Source: Bacteroidales bacterium UBA6366
GTDB taxonomy: Bacteria; Bacteroidota; Bacteroidia; Bacteroidales; UBA932
Direction of reading: 5' to 3'
Length of the DNA stretch: 12,753 bases
Assembly: GCA_002438845.1 (NCBI GenBank)
Contig: DJRG01000051.1
Location: forward strand, 1 to 12,753
How positions within the stretch are numbered: position 1 is the first letter of the stretch; each line of letters opens with the position of its first letter. This document shows positions 1-7,526 of this stretch, piece by piece. The translations under genes were made by a program, and so were the position numbers. The notes beneath the pieces were generated by a model that was given only the letters and a program-made list of their open reading frames with translations, did no database searches and was not told where the DNA came from.

Positions 1-1374
1 GGTCTCAAGGACGGAATGACAATCTCCTTCCACCACCATTTCAGAGGCGGAGACAAGGTTGTGAATATGGTCGTGGGCAAACTGGCCGAGATGGGGTTCA
101 AGAACCTCCACCTCGCCGCGTCCAGCCTTTCGGACGTTCATGCCCCGCTGATCGACCACATCAAGAACGGAGTGATCACAAAGATCTCGACCTCGGGACT
201 CCGCGGCGATCTCGCCAAGGAGATTTCCCACGGTCTGATGGAGGAGCCGGTTGTGTTCCGCAGTCACGGAGGACGTGGAAGTGCCATCGCCAACGGAGAT
301 CTCCACATTGATGTCGCATTCCTTGGAGCCTCTTCCAGCGACCCTGCCGGCAACGCCAGCGGTTACTCCCGCTCCGAGCACGCCAAGTCAATCTGCGGTT
401 CCCTCGGCTACGCCAAGCCGGATGCCCAGTACGCCGACAAGGTCGTGATCATCACCGACGATCTTGTTGATTATCCGAACACTCCGAACTCGATTTCAGA
501 GCACGATGTGGATTATGTTGTCCTCGTGGACTCTGTAGGAGACTCTTCCAAGATTTCTTCCGGAGCCATCCGCGACACCAAGAACCCTCGCGACATCCTG
601 CTCGCGATGAACGCGGCCAAGGTCATCGTCAACAGCGGCTATTTCAAGGAAGGTTTCTCAATCCAGACCGGATCCGGCGGAGCTTCTCTTGCCGCGGTCA
701 AGTATATTCGTGAAGAAATGATCAAGAGGGGCATCCACTCCAGCTTCGCGCTCGGAGGAATCACCGCCCACATGGTCAAGATGCACGAGGAAGGCCTCAT
801 CGAGCGCCTCATCGACGTTCAGTCATTCGACCGCGTCGCCGCCGAATCCATCAAGAACGACCCGTTCCACAAGGGAGTCTCCGCTAATGAATATGCCAGC
901 GCGGATGAACCTGGATCTGCCGTCCACTATCTCGACATAGTCATCCTCTCAGCCCTTGAGGTGGATGTGAACTTCAACGTCAACGTGCTTGTGGGCAGTG
1001 ACGGAGTCATCCGGGGAGCAGTCGGTGGACACCCTGACACGGCTGCGGACTCGGCCCTCTCGATTATTGTCTGCCCTCTGATGCGCGGACGCATCCCTTG
1101 TGTGGTGGACGAAGTCACAACCCTCATCACCCCAGGCTCGACAGTCGATGTCGTTGTCACTGAATATGGCATCGCTGTCAACCCGCGTCGTCCTGAGATC
1201 GCGGAGCGCCTGAAGGAGGCCGGCCTGAGGATCGTGGATATTCATGACCTTAAGGAACTGGCCCTCAAGTCCATCGGCATTCCTGATCAACTTCCGTTCG
1301 GAGACAAGGTCGTGGGTGTCGTGATGAATCGTGACGGCTCAGTGATGGATGTCATAATGAACATCGAGGACTGA
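1..1374 (+). CDS. citF: Citrate lyase alpha subunit (citrate CoA-transferase), 5' end cut by the window
   Basis: This is the alpha subunit of citrate lyase (EC 2.8.3.10). It swaps citrate onto the acyl-carrier subunit CitD in place of acetate, so that the beta subunit CitE can cleave citryl-ACP to oxaloacetate and acetyl-ACP. The reading frame is open from base 1, and the codons before the first ATG at 16 (GLKDG) match the family, so the true start lies upstream. The family is about 510 residues; about 457 are seen, so some 50 are missing. Recognisable family blocks are the opening FHHHFRGGDKVVN, the glycine-rich TGSGGASLAAVKYIREEM, and the C-terminal GGHPDTAADSALSIIVCP followed by TEYGIAVNPRRPE. 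citX follows after an 81-nt gap, and the gene is presumably the end of a citD-citE-citF run. Identity is firm from these blocks and from the citX and citCG neighbours. The start is unknown. Confidence 0.95.
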   Translation, partial: GLKDGMTISFHHHFRGGDKVVNMVVGKLAEMGFKNLHLAASSLSDVHAPLIDHIKNGVITKISTSGLRGDLAKEISHGLMEEPVVFRSHGGRGSAIANGDLHIDVAFLGASSSDPAGNASGYSRSEHAKSICGSLGYAKPDAQYADKVVIITDDLVDYPNTPNSISEHDVDYVVLVDSVGDSSKISSGAIRDTKNPRDILLAMNAAKVIVNSGYFKEGFSIQTGSGGASLAAVKYIREEMIKRGIHSSFALGGITAHMVKMHEEGLIERLIDVQSFDRVAAESIKNDPFHKGVSANEYASADEPGSAVHYLDIVILSALEVDVNFNVNVLVGSDGVIRGAVGGHPDTAADSALSIIVCPLMRGRIPCVVDEVTTLITPGSTVDVVVTEYGIAVNPRRPEIAERLKEAGLRIVDIHDLKELALKSIGIPDQLPFGDKVVGVVMNRDGSVMDVIMNIED

Positions 1375-1455
1375 TTTGATTTATTGAAGATTCCCCTTAA
1401 GGAGGAGAAATAATCAAATCAAACATCTTCTGAACATTAGATAGATTCTTGTTTT

Positions 1456-1959
1456 ATGGAGATTACGCTTGACCAACTGCTGGCAAGTCGTGAGGAACGT
1501 GCTTCTTTCCAGAAGGAACTGCTGAAAGGCTACCCTGGAAGGACTCTGGTTTGCCTTACGGTCATCATGCCGGGCAAGGTCAAGCGTAATCTGAAATCCC
1601 TTGTGGTCGCCCAGGCCGCTGTCACGGCTTTGGGCTCGGCTTTCGGGAGTGAGATGCTCAAACTGGAGCTCCGCGATCTGCCGACCGGCTACGAGGCTTA
1701 TCTCGTCACCCCTCTTTCCAACGAGGAAGCCAAACGTGAGACGTGCCGCATTGAGAACACGCATCCTCTTGGCCGTCTTTTCGATTTGGATGTAATTGAC
1801 TCTGATGGAATTCCTGTCTCAAGAGAGTCAATCGGCCTAAGTCCGAGGAAGTGCCTTGTCTGTGACAACGAGGCTCGCTTCTGCATGCGCAACCGTACTC
1901 ACACGATGGCTGAACTTTCCACCAAGATAGACGAAATGATCGAGGCCTATGTGCGATAA
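1456..1959 (+). CDS. citX: Apo-citrate lyase phosphoribosyl-dephospho-CoA transferase (holo-ACP synthase CitX)
   Basis: CitX transfers the 2'-(5''-triphosphoribosyl)-3'-dephospho-CoA prosthetic group onto the acyl-carrier subunit CitD (EC 2.7.7.61), in the cytoplasm. The 167-residue protein has the usual family length and order: an N-terminal LLASREERASFQKELL helix, VCLTVIMPGKVKRN, the signature HPLGRLFDLDV at residues 103-113, and a C-terminal SPRKCLVCDNEARFC segment with the C133-x2-C136 pair typical of CitX. The ATG at 1456 is chosen because the family begins shortly before the SREER motif. There is no Shine-Dalgarno sequence next to it; a GGAGGAG at 1401-1407 lies too far upstream to serve. 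The last 11 bases overlap the start of citCG, which suggests translational coupling. Its substrate is made by the CitG half of the next protein. Confidence 0.93.
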   Translation: MEITLDQLLASREERASFQKELLKGYPGRTLVCLTVIMPGKVKRNLKSLVVAQAAVTALGSAFGSEMLKLELRDLPTGYEAYLVTPLSNEEAKRETCRIENTHPLGRLFDLDVIDSDGIPVSRESIGLSPRKCLVCDNEARFCMRNRTHTMAELSTKIDEMIEAYVR

Positions 1960-3751
1960 CCGTCACTACATAAGCGAGGTTCCGCTGTCGCTGAACTCAG
2001 TCCGGAGACGGGTCGAGACTTTCCTTTCCGCCAATGGACTCAGACTCGCCCCGCTGGACCGCTACGTGGTCATCAGCCGTGACGAGGACGGAGACGAAAT
2101 CCTTGCGGGAGGCGGGCTTGACGGCAACGTCATCAAGTGCGTCGCTGTGTCGGAAGCTTCGCGCAGCGAGGGATTTATGAATATCCTTGTGTCCCGTCTG
2201 ATCGCCCTTGCCCGTGAGGATGGCCGGGAGTCTGTCAAGGCCTTCACCAAGCCGGAGAACGTGGGAATATTCAAAAGCCTTGGGTTCTCGTTGCTTGCGT
2301 CAGCGCCGAAGGCTGTTCTAATGGAGAACGGCAGGGGAGGGCTTCCGGAGTACGAGAGGTACTTGGCTTCGCTTGCCCGTCCGGGCAGGAACGGTGCGAT
2401 TGTGATGAACGCCAATCCGTTCACCAAAGGACATCGCTGGCTGATTGAGCAGGCCGCCTCGCAGGTGGACAATCTCTATGTGATTGTCGTGAAGGAGGAT
2501 CGTTCCCGTTTCCCTTATGCCGAGAGAAAAGCGATGATCGAGGCCGGTTGTGCCGGACTTGACAACGTGACCGTCTGCGAGGGCAGCGACTACGCCATCT
2601 CGGCGGCGACTTTCCCGACATATTTTCTGAAGAGACTGGATGATGCGACGGACACTCAGATCGCCCTTGATCTGGATCTGTTTGTGAACCACATCGCCAA
2701 GCCACTTGGGGTTACGGTGCGTTTCGCCGGCAGTGAGCCGGAAGATGCGCTTACCCATCGCTACAACGAGTTGATGGCGGAGATTCTGCCGAACCATCCG
2801 GCCCCTGAGCCAATTTCTCCGGTCGCTGAGCTTGTCGAAGCGCACCGTCCGGCCGGAATAGATTTCATTGAAATCCCAAGACTTGAGCAAAACGGCAACC
2901 CGATCAGCGCAACATCGTTGAGGCGGGCCTTGGACAAAGGCAACCTCAAAGAGGCGATGGAATATATTCCTGAAACCTCCGTCCCTTATTTGGTCGCTGA
3001 CCTTGCGGAGCGTGCGCTGCGGATGGAACTCGACACGACCCCAAAACCGGGCCTAGTCGATAAACAAGACAACGGAGCCCACAAAGACATGGACTATGCG
3101 CTGATGTCTAAAAGCATCTCAGCATTAAGACCTTACCTGACAAGGCTGGCCGTGGAGTCCGCAAAAGACATAGATACGACAAAGATAAAGGGAATCGGCA
3201 TAGAGGCCGAAAAAGCCATGCTGAAAGCCACCGGTGGAGTGAACACCCACAAAGGAGCTCTTTTTTGCATCGGCCTTTCCGTTGCAGCAGCTTCCAACTT
3301 AGCGTCAAGGACGAGATCTGTGCAGGCATATTCATTTAAGGAACTTGTGTCCCGCATCGCGTCGGAAATTCCGCTCGCCCAAGGTACGCACGGAGCCGAG
3401 GCGAAGAGAAGTTTCAAGGTCAGCGGCGCTCTTGAGAACGCCCGTGCGGCCTATCCTGAGCTGTTCGAGGACTGGCTGCCGTACTACCGCGATCTGGAAG
3501 GTGACTCGTGTCGTTGTCACAAGACCCTGCTTCACATAATGACCACTCTTGGCGACACCAACATTCTCCACAGAAGGGGAGTGGAAGGGCTCGCCCGCGC
3601 CAAGTCCGAGGCCTCAAGGCTTCTGGAAGACTTCTGCGAGGCCAAAATGTCGTCTTTGAACAAGGATTTCATCAGGGAGAACATTTCGCCCGGCGGAAGC
3701 GCCGACATGTTGTCCCTGACCATATTTATAGACAGTATAATTGATTGCTAA
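1949..3751 (+). CDS. citC/citG: CitC-CitG fusion: citrate lyase ligase plus triphosphoribosyl-dephospho-CoA synthase
   Basis: This single 600-residue protein joins two citrate-lyase maturation enzymes. Residues 1 to about 345 are CitC, which acetylates the lyase prosthetic group with ATP and acetate (EC 6.2.1.22). It has an N-terminal GNAT-like part (about 1-115, with VSEASRSEGFMNILVSRLI), then a nucleotidyltransferase fold with NPFTKGH at 156-162 and ISATSLRR at 319-326. Residues from about 350 are CitG, which makes the prosthetic-group precursor from ATP and dephospho-CoA (EC 2.4.2.52): TPKPGLVD at 364-371, NGAHKDMD just after, GGVNTHKGA at 429-437, and a later GTHGAEAKRSF block. The CitG part is about 250 residues, a little shorter than free CitG (about 290), but its motifs are intact. 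CitC and CitG are usually separate, and the fusion I know best is CitX-CitG, so this pairing is notable. Codons for residues 291-299 (PVAELVEAH) come from a REP-like repeat in a loop of the CitC domain. The ATG at 1949 overlaps citX by 11 bases. Confidence 0.92.
   Translation: MCDNRHYISEVPLSLNSVRRRVETFLSANGLRLAPLDRYVVISRDEDGDEILAGGGLDGNVIKCVAVSEASRSEGFMNILVSRLIALAREDGRESVKAFTKPENVGIFKSLGFSLLASAPKAVLMENGRGGLPEYERYLASLARPGRNGAIVMNANPFTKGHRWLIEQAASQVDNLYVIVVKEDRSRFPYAERKAMIEAGCAGLDNVTVCEGSDYAISAATFPTYFLKRLDDATDTQIALDLDLFVNHIAKPLGVTVRFAGSEPEDALTHRYNELMAEILPNHPAPEPISPVAELVEAHRPAGIDFIEIPRLEQNGNPISATSLRRALDKGNLKEAMEYIPETSVPYLVADLAERALRMELDTTPKPGLVDKQDNGAHKDMDYALMSKSISALRPYLTRLAVESAKDIDTTKIKGIGIEAEKAMLKATGGVNTHKGALFCIGLSVAAASNLASRTRSVQAYSFKELVSRIASEIPLAQGTHGAEAKRSFKVSGALENARAAYPELFEDWLPYYRDLEGDSCRCHKTLLHIMTTLGDTNILHRRGVEGLARAKSEASRLLEDFCEAKMSSLNKDFIRENISPGGSADMLSLTIFIDSIIDC
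2821..2842 (+). repeat. REP-like element inside the CitC coding region
   Basis: The sequence GGTCGCTGAGCTTGTCGAAG followed by CG matches the other copies in this window (7373, 12668 and, inverted, 11593). Here it is translated in frame as VAELVEA. It sits in an extra stretch of about 18-20 residues between ILPNHP and the conserved GIDFIEIPR of CitC, a place where my memory of other CitC proteins has almost no spacer. The flanking CitC motifs are undisturbed, so the insertion is probably tolerated as a surface loop. Confidence 0.8.
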
Positions 3752-3785
3752 TTAATAATTTATTAACACAAAACTAATTTCCATT

Positions 3786-6032
3786 ATGGTAGAATTGATT
3801 CCACATGGCGTTTACCTGAAAAATGGCAAGACTATCGTCAACGATGCCGCAGGAATGCCATCTGCCGACGAGGCCCGCGAAAACACCATCGCCTACAGAA
3901 TCCTCCGTGCCCACGATGTGGACGGAAGCAAAGGCAAGAAGATGCGCATCAGGTTCGATGCGATGGCCTCACACGACATCACATACGTCGGAATTATCCA
4001 GACTGCCCGTGCCAGCGGACTTGACAAGTTCCCTATCCCTTATGCGATGACCAACTGCCACAACTCCCTGTGCGCTGTCGGCGGTACCATCAACGAGGAC
4101 GACCATATCTTCGGACTCTCTGCGGCCAAGAAGTACGGCGGAATCTATGTCCCTGCCAATCAGGCAGTTATTCATCAATATGTCCGTGAAGCTCTCGCTG
4201 GTTGCGGTCGCATGATCCTCGGTTCGGACAGCCACACCCGCTACGGCTCTCTCGGATGCATGGGTGTCGGAGAAGGTGGCGGTGAGCTCGTAAAGCAGCT
4301 CCTTCACAACACTTGGGACATCAACGCTCCTGAGGTTGTTCTGGTTTGGCTCGAAGGCAAGCCTAAGAAGGGTGTCGGTCCTCACGACGTGGCCATTTCC
4401 CTTGTCAAGGCTGTGTTCGAGAACGGTTTCGTGAAGAACAAGGTGCTTGAGTTCGCCGGCCCAGGCGTGGCTTCCCTCCCTACGGATTTCCGTAACGGAA
4501 TCGATGTGATGACCACCGAGACCACCTGTCTCAGCTCAATTTGGATCACCGATGAGAAAGTCGAGGAGTACTACAAGATGCACGAGCGTCCGGAGGCTTA
4601 CAAGACTCTCCAGCCTGGCGAGATCGCTTACTACGATTCGATGATCCGCATCGATCTCTCCAAGCAGGAGTCAATGATCGCCCTTCCGTTCCATCCTTCA
4701 AACGCCTACACGATCCACGAGTTCCAGGCTGATCCTGAGGGAATCCTCAAGAAGGTGGAGGAAGATGCCAAGAAACGCTTCGGAGACAAGATCACCATCG
4801 ACCTTGAGAGCAAGGTGAAGAACGGCAAGGCTTTCGCTGACCAGGCCATCATTGCCGGCTGCTCCGGAGGTACTTACGACAACCTCAGCGAGGCCGCCGC
4901 GATCATGAAGGGGAAGACCATCGGCAACGACTACTTCACGATGTCCGCCTACCCACAGTCAACCCCGGTTTACCTTGCGACCACCCGCAACCACATCGCT
5001 GAGGAGTTGCTTGAGGCCGGTGTGGTTATCAAGCCTGCGTTCTGCGGACCTTGCTTCGGTGCCGGAGACGTCCCTGCAAACAACGGACTCTCGATCCGTC
5101 ACACCACCCGCAACTTCCCTAACCGCGAAGGTTCCAAGCCAGGCCAGGGACAGATTTCCCTTGTCTGCCTGATGGACGCGCGTTCCATTGCCGCCACGGC
5201 AGCCAACGGAGGAGTCATCACAGCCGCCACCGACATTGAATATGAAGACACCCACAAGCCATATTCATTCGATGACCGCATCTACAAGAGCCGCATCTAC
5301 TACGGCTTCGGCAAGGCTGACCCGACAGTCGAGCTCCGCTACGGACCGAACATCAAGGACTGGCCTAAGATGTACCCGATGGAGGAGAACATGCTCCTCG
5401 AACTCGCCGCTGTCATCCACGACCCTGTCACCACGACCGACGAGCTTATCCCTTCGGGCGAGACCTCAAGCTACCGTTCCAACCCTCTGAAACTCTCTGA
5501 GTTCGCTCTCTCTCGCCGTGTTCCTGAATATGTCGGATTGAGTAAGAGGATCCAGGCTGAAGACCTTGAGCGCCGCGAGGGCAAGACCCCTCAGCACGTG
5601 CTTGACGCTCTTGCGAAGGTCGGAGCCAAGGCTGAGAACACCTCGTTCGGTTCATGTGTGTTCGCAAACAAGCCAGGCGACGGTTCAGCCCGCGAGCAGG
5701 CCGCTTCCTGCCAGAAAGTGCTCGGCGGCGACGCCAACATCTGCTATGAATATGCCACCAAGCGTTACCGCAGCAACTGCATCAACTGGGGCATCGTTCC
5801 TTTCACAATCTCAAAGGACACTCCTTTTGAATATGTAGCCGGTGACTTCGTTTATGTTCCAGGCATCCGCGAGGCCATCCTTTCGGGTAAGGAGGAGATC
5901 GACGCCAAGGTGATCTGCGCCGAGGGAGTCAAGGACATCCACCTCTACTTCCAGAATCTCACCGCTGACGAGCGTGAGATCCTCGCTGACGGCTGCCTGA
6001 TGAACTTCTACGCCGCGCAGAAGAACAAGTAG
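3786..6032 (+). CDS. Aconitase-family hydro-lyase (YbhJ-like 'hydratase' branch), probable aconitate hydratase
   Basis: A 748-residue, full-length member of the aconitase superfamily. Such enzymes use a [4Fe-4S] cluster for a dehydration-rehydration such as citrate to isocitrate. Cluster ligands are C359 (AGCSGG), C420 and C423 (FCGPCFG). DSHT at 148-151 and the arginines of TRNFPNRE (R442, R447) match the substrate-binding DSH and the R447/R452 pair of mitochondrial aconitase. The C-terminal swivel domain has GDGSAREQ at 631-638, keeping the catalytic Ser and Arg but with Ala at the second Ser and Gln for His of the usual GSSREH. TNCHNSLC at 89-96 stands where aconitases have a CDH motif, so the Asp-His pair is not conserved as such. 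Wording such as TNCHNSLCAVGGTINEDD recalls the 'hydratase' branch that includes E. coli YbhJ. Position between citrate lyase and isocitrate dehydrogenase argues for citrate/isocitrate as substrate. The family is certain, the exact reaction inferred. The ATG at 3786 follows an A/T-rich 34-nt gap after citCG. Confidence 0.9.
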   Translation: MVELIPHGVYLKNGKTIVNDAAGMPSADEARENTIAYRILRAHDVDGSKGKKMRIRFDAMASHDITYVGIIQTARASGLDKFPIPYAMTNCHNSLCAVGGTINEDDHIFGLSAAKKYGGIYVPANQAVIHQYVREALAGCGRMILGSDSHTRYGSLGCMGVGEGGGELVKQLLHNTWDINAPEVVLVWLEGKPKKGVGPHDVAISLVKAVFENGFVKNKVLEFAGPGVASLPTDFRNGIDVMTTETTCLSSIWITDEKVEEYYKMHERPEAYKTLQPGEIAYYDSMIRIDLSKQESMIALPFHPSNAYTIHEFQADPEGILKKVEEDAKKRFGDKITIDLESKVKNGKAFADQAIIAGCSGGTYDNLSEAAAIMKGKTIGNDYFTMSAYPQSTPVYLATTRNHIAEELLEAGVVIKPAFCGPCFGAGDVPANNGLSIRHTTRNFPNREGSKPGQGQISLVCLMDARSIAATAANGGVITAATDIEYEDTHKPYSFDDRIYKSRIYYGFGKADPTVELRYGPNIKDWPKMYPMEENMLLELAAVIHDPVTTTDELIPSGETSSYRSNPLKLSEFALSRRVPEYVGLSKRIQAEDLERREGKTPQHVLDALAKVGAKAENTSFGSCVFANKPGDGSAREQAASCQKVLGGDANICYEYATKRYRSNCINWGIVPFTISKDTPFEYVAGDFVYVPGIREAILSGKEEIDAKVICAEGVKDIHLYFQNLTADEREILADGCLMNFYAAQKNK

Positions 6033-6043
6033 TTGAAATTTGG

Positions 6044-6088
6044 CACTTTAGGCTTGCGGCCTTTGCTATTGTCCGCAGGCCTGAAGTG
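6044..6088 (+). other. 16-bp stem-loop between the aconitase-family gene and icd
   Basis: Arms 6044-6059 and 6073-6088 pair over 16 positions (14 Watson-Crick, two G-U) around a 13-nt loop. It begins 12 nt after the stop of the upstream gene, inside the 102-nt gap before icd. No T-run follows, so it is not a standard intrinsic terminator. It may act as a 3' end stabiliser, a processing site, or a partial terminator that sets the ratio of the two genes. The structure is plain in the sequence; the role is inference. Confidence 0.7.
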
Positions 6089-6134
6089 GTTAAGCAATTA
6101 TATTCGTAAACACTTTAATTTTTGATATTCAATT

Positions 6135-7343
6135 ATGAAAAAGATTCAGATGGTCACTCCTCTCGTTGAGATGGATGGTGATGAAATGACAAGGATCCTG
6201 TGGAAAATGATTAAGGATGAACTTATCATTCCATTTGTTGATCTGAAGACAGAATACTATGACCTTGGCCTTGTTCATCGTGACGAGACCGCAGACCAGG
6301 TGACGGTTGACTCCGCCAACGCCACGAAGAAGTACGGTGTGGCCGTGAAGTGCGCCACCATCACTCCGAACGCCAAGCGTATGACCGAGTACAACCTGCA
6401 TCAGATGTGGAAGAGCCCGAACGGAACGATTCGTTCAATGCTGGACGGTACCGTGTTCCGCACACCTATCACCATCCCTTCCATCTCTCCTGCCGTTAAG
6501 TTCTGGAAGAAACCTATCACCATCGCCCGTCACGCCTACGGTGATGTCTACAAGAGTGTTGACATCCGCGTTGAGGAACCGGGAGTCGCAAAGCTCGTCT
6601 TCGAAGGCGAGAGCGGCAAGAAGGAAGAGCAGATCGTGCACACATTCAAGGGTCCAGGCGTTCTTCAGGGAATGCACAACACGGACGCTTCGATCCGTTC
6701 CTTTGCCCATGCTTGCTTCAAGTACGCCCTTGACCTCAAGCAGAGCATCTGGTTCGCCACCAAGGACACCATCGCCAAGAAGTACGACGGACGTTTCCGT
6801 GAGATCTTCGAGGAGGTGTTCGCTGAGTACAAGGATGCCTTCGCCGCCGCAGAAATCGAGTACTTCTACACTTTGATTGATGACGCTGTAGCGCGTGTAA
6901 TGCGTAGCGAGGGTGGTTTCATCTGGGCCTGCAAGAACTACGACGGTGACGTGATGAGCGACATGATCTCCACCGCTTTCGGTTCTCTCGCCATGATGAC
7001 ATCCGTTCTCGTCAGCCCTGACGGAAAGTATGAATATGAGGCCGCCCACGGTACTGTGACTCGTCACTACTACAAGCACCTCCAGGGTGAGGAGACTTCC
7101 ACGAACCCTATCGCCACGATCTTCGCGTGGAGCGGCGCGTTCCGCAAGAGGGGTGAGCTGGACAACATCCCTGAGCTTGTGAACTATGCGGATCAGCTTG
7201 AGGCCGCCTGCTTCGACACCCTCAACGAAGGCATCGTGACCAAGGACCTCGCCAACCTCATGGAAGGCGTCACCCCTCAGGTCAAGAACTCCGCTGACTT
7301 CATCGCCGCCATCCGCGAGCGCCTTGAAAAGCGTCTCGCGTAA
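6135..7343 (+). CDS. icd: NADP-dependent isocitrate dehydrogenase, eukaryotic-type (type II)
   Basis: This enzyme interconverts isocitrate and 2-oxoglutarate plus CO2 with NADP(H) (EC 1.1.1.42). The 402-residue length and whole architecture match the homodimeric type II family, which includes human IDH1 and many Bacteroidota enzymes. Substrate-binding SPNGTIR is at residues 94-100, the same numbering as in human IDH1. The metal-binding YDGDVMSD is at 269-276, and HGTVTRHY at 305-312 carries the Arg-His pair that reads the 2'-phosphate of NADP. The start ATG at 6135 gives MKKIQMVTPLVEMDGDEMTR, the usual beginning. The gap before it holds a strong stem-loop, and ATATTCA (6125-6131) lies directly upstream. 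In this setting the enzyme closes a short path from citrate to 2-oxoglutarate, or runs in reverse as a reductive carboxylase. A 338-codon antisense open frame here is a codon-bias shadow. Confidence 0.95.
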   Translation: MKKIQMVTPLVEMDGDEMTRILWKMIKDELIIPFVDLKTEYYDLGLVHRDETADQVTVDSANATKKYGVAVKCATITPNAKRMTEYNLHQMWKSPNGTIRSMLDGTVFRTPITIPSISPAVKFWKKPITIARHAYGDVYKSVDIRVEEPGVAKLVFEGESGKKEEQIVHTFKGPGVLQGMHNTDASIRSFAHACFKYALDLKQSIWFATKDTIAKKYDGRFREIFEEVFAEYKDAFAAAEIEYFYTLIDDAVARVMRSEGGFIWACKNYDGDVMSDMISTAFGSLAMMTSVLVSPDGKYEYEAAHGTVTRHYYKHLQGEETSTNPIATIFAWSGAFRKRGELDNIPELVNYADQLEAACFDTLNEGIVTKDLANLMEGVTPQVKNSADFIAAIRERLEKRLA

Positions 7344-7372
7344 GGCTGGTCCGTCCGCTCGCTCGCTGAGTC

Positions 7373-7395
7373 GGTCGCTGAGCCTGTCGAAGCGA
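7373..7395 (+). repeat. REP-like element downstream of icd
   Basis: A clean copy of the dispersed repeat, GGTCGCTGAGCCTGTCGAAG plus CGA, 29 nt after the icd stop. GTCGCT (7374-7379) and AGCGAC (7391-7396) can form a 6-bp stem with an 11-nt loop. A partial copy, CTCGCTGAG, lies just before it at 7362-7370. Its place after a stop codon suits a REP-type element that caps an mRNA, but it also opens a 560-nt stretch of other repeats. Confidence 0.8.
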
Positions 7396-7410
7396 CACTG
7401 CAGCCCGACA

Positions 7411-7479
7411 CGGCAAGAATAGTCTCCTATCTGAATTTTGCACGTTACCAAAATTCAGATAGGAGACTTTTACTTGCCG
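7411..7479. repeat. Long perfect hairpin 1 with CACGTTAC loop
   Basis: Arms 7421-7440 (AGTCTCCTATCTGAATTTTG) and 7449-7468 are exact reverse complements over 20 bp, with the loop CACGTTAC at 7441-7448. After a small asymmetric internal loop (3 and 4 nt), another 7 bp pair outside it: CGGCAAG at 7411-7417 with CTTGCCG at 7473-7479. The total is about 27 bp. No coding frame of interest covers it. It shares its loop and the innermost stem bases with hairpin 2 but not the outer stem. Confidence 0.9.
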
Positions 7480-7526
7480 ATGTGCACCAATCCGTCCTTA
7501 CTGATTGGCGTCACCGGTGCGTTGAC

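Noticed and set aside
1399..1407. AAGGAGGAG-like Shine-Dalgarno sequence after citF
   Set aside because: The nearest plausible start, citX at 1456, is 48 nt away, and no short reading frame with a good start follows it. Bacteroidota rarely use such sites. It may be chance or part of the CCTTAAGG palindrome.
6435..7451. A 338-codon open frame on the - strand opposite icd
   Set aside because: It is the antisense shadow of icd, kept open by the codon bias of a GC-rich gene. The product is low in recognisable motifs, whereas icd on the + strand has all family motifs.
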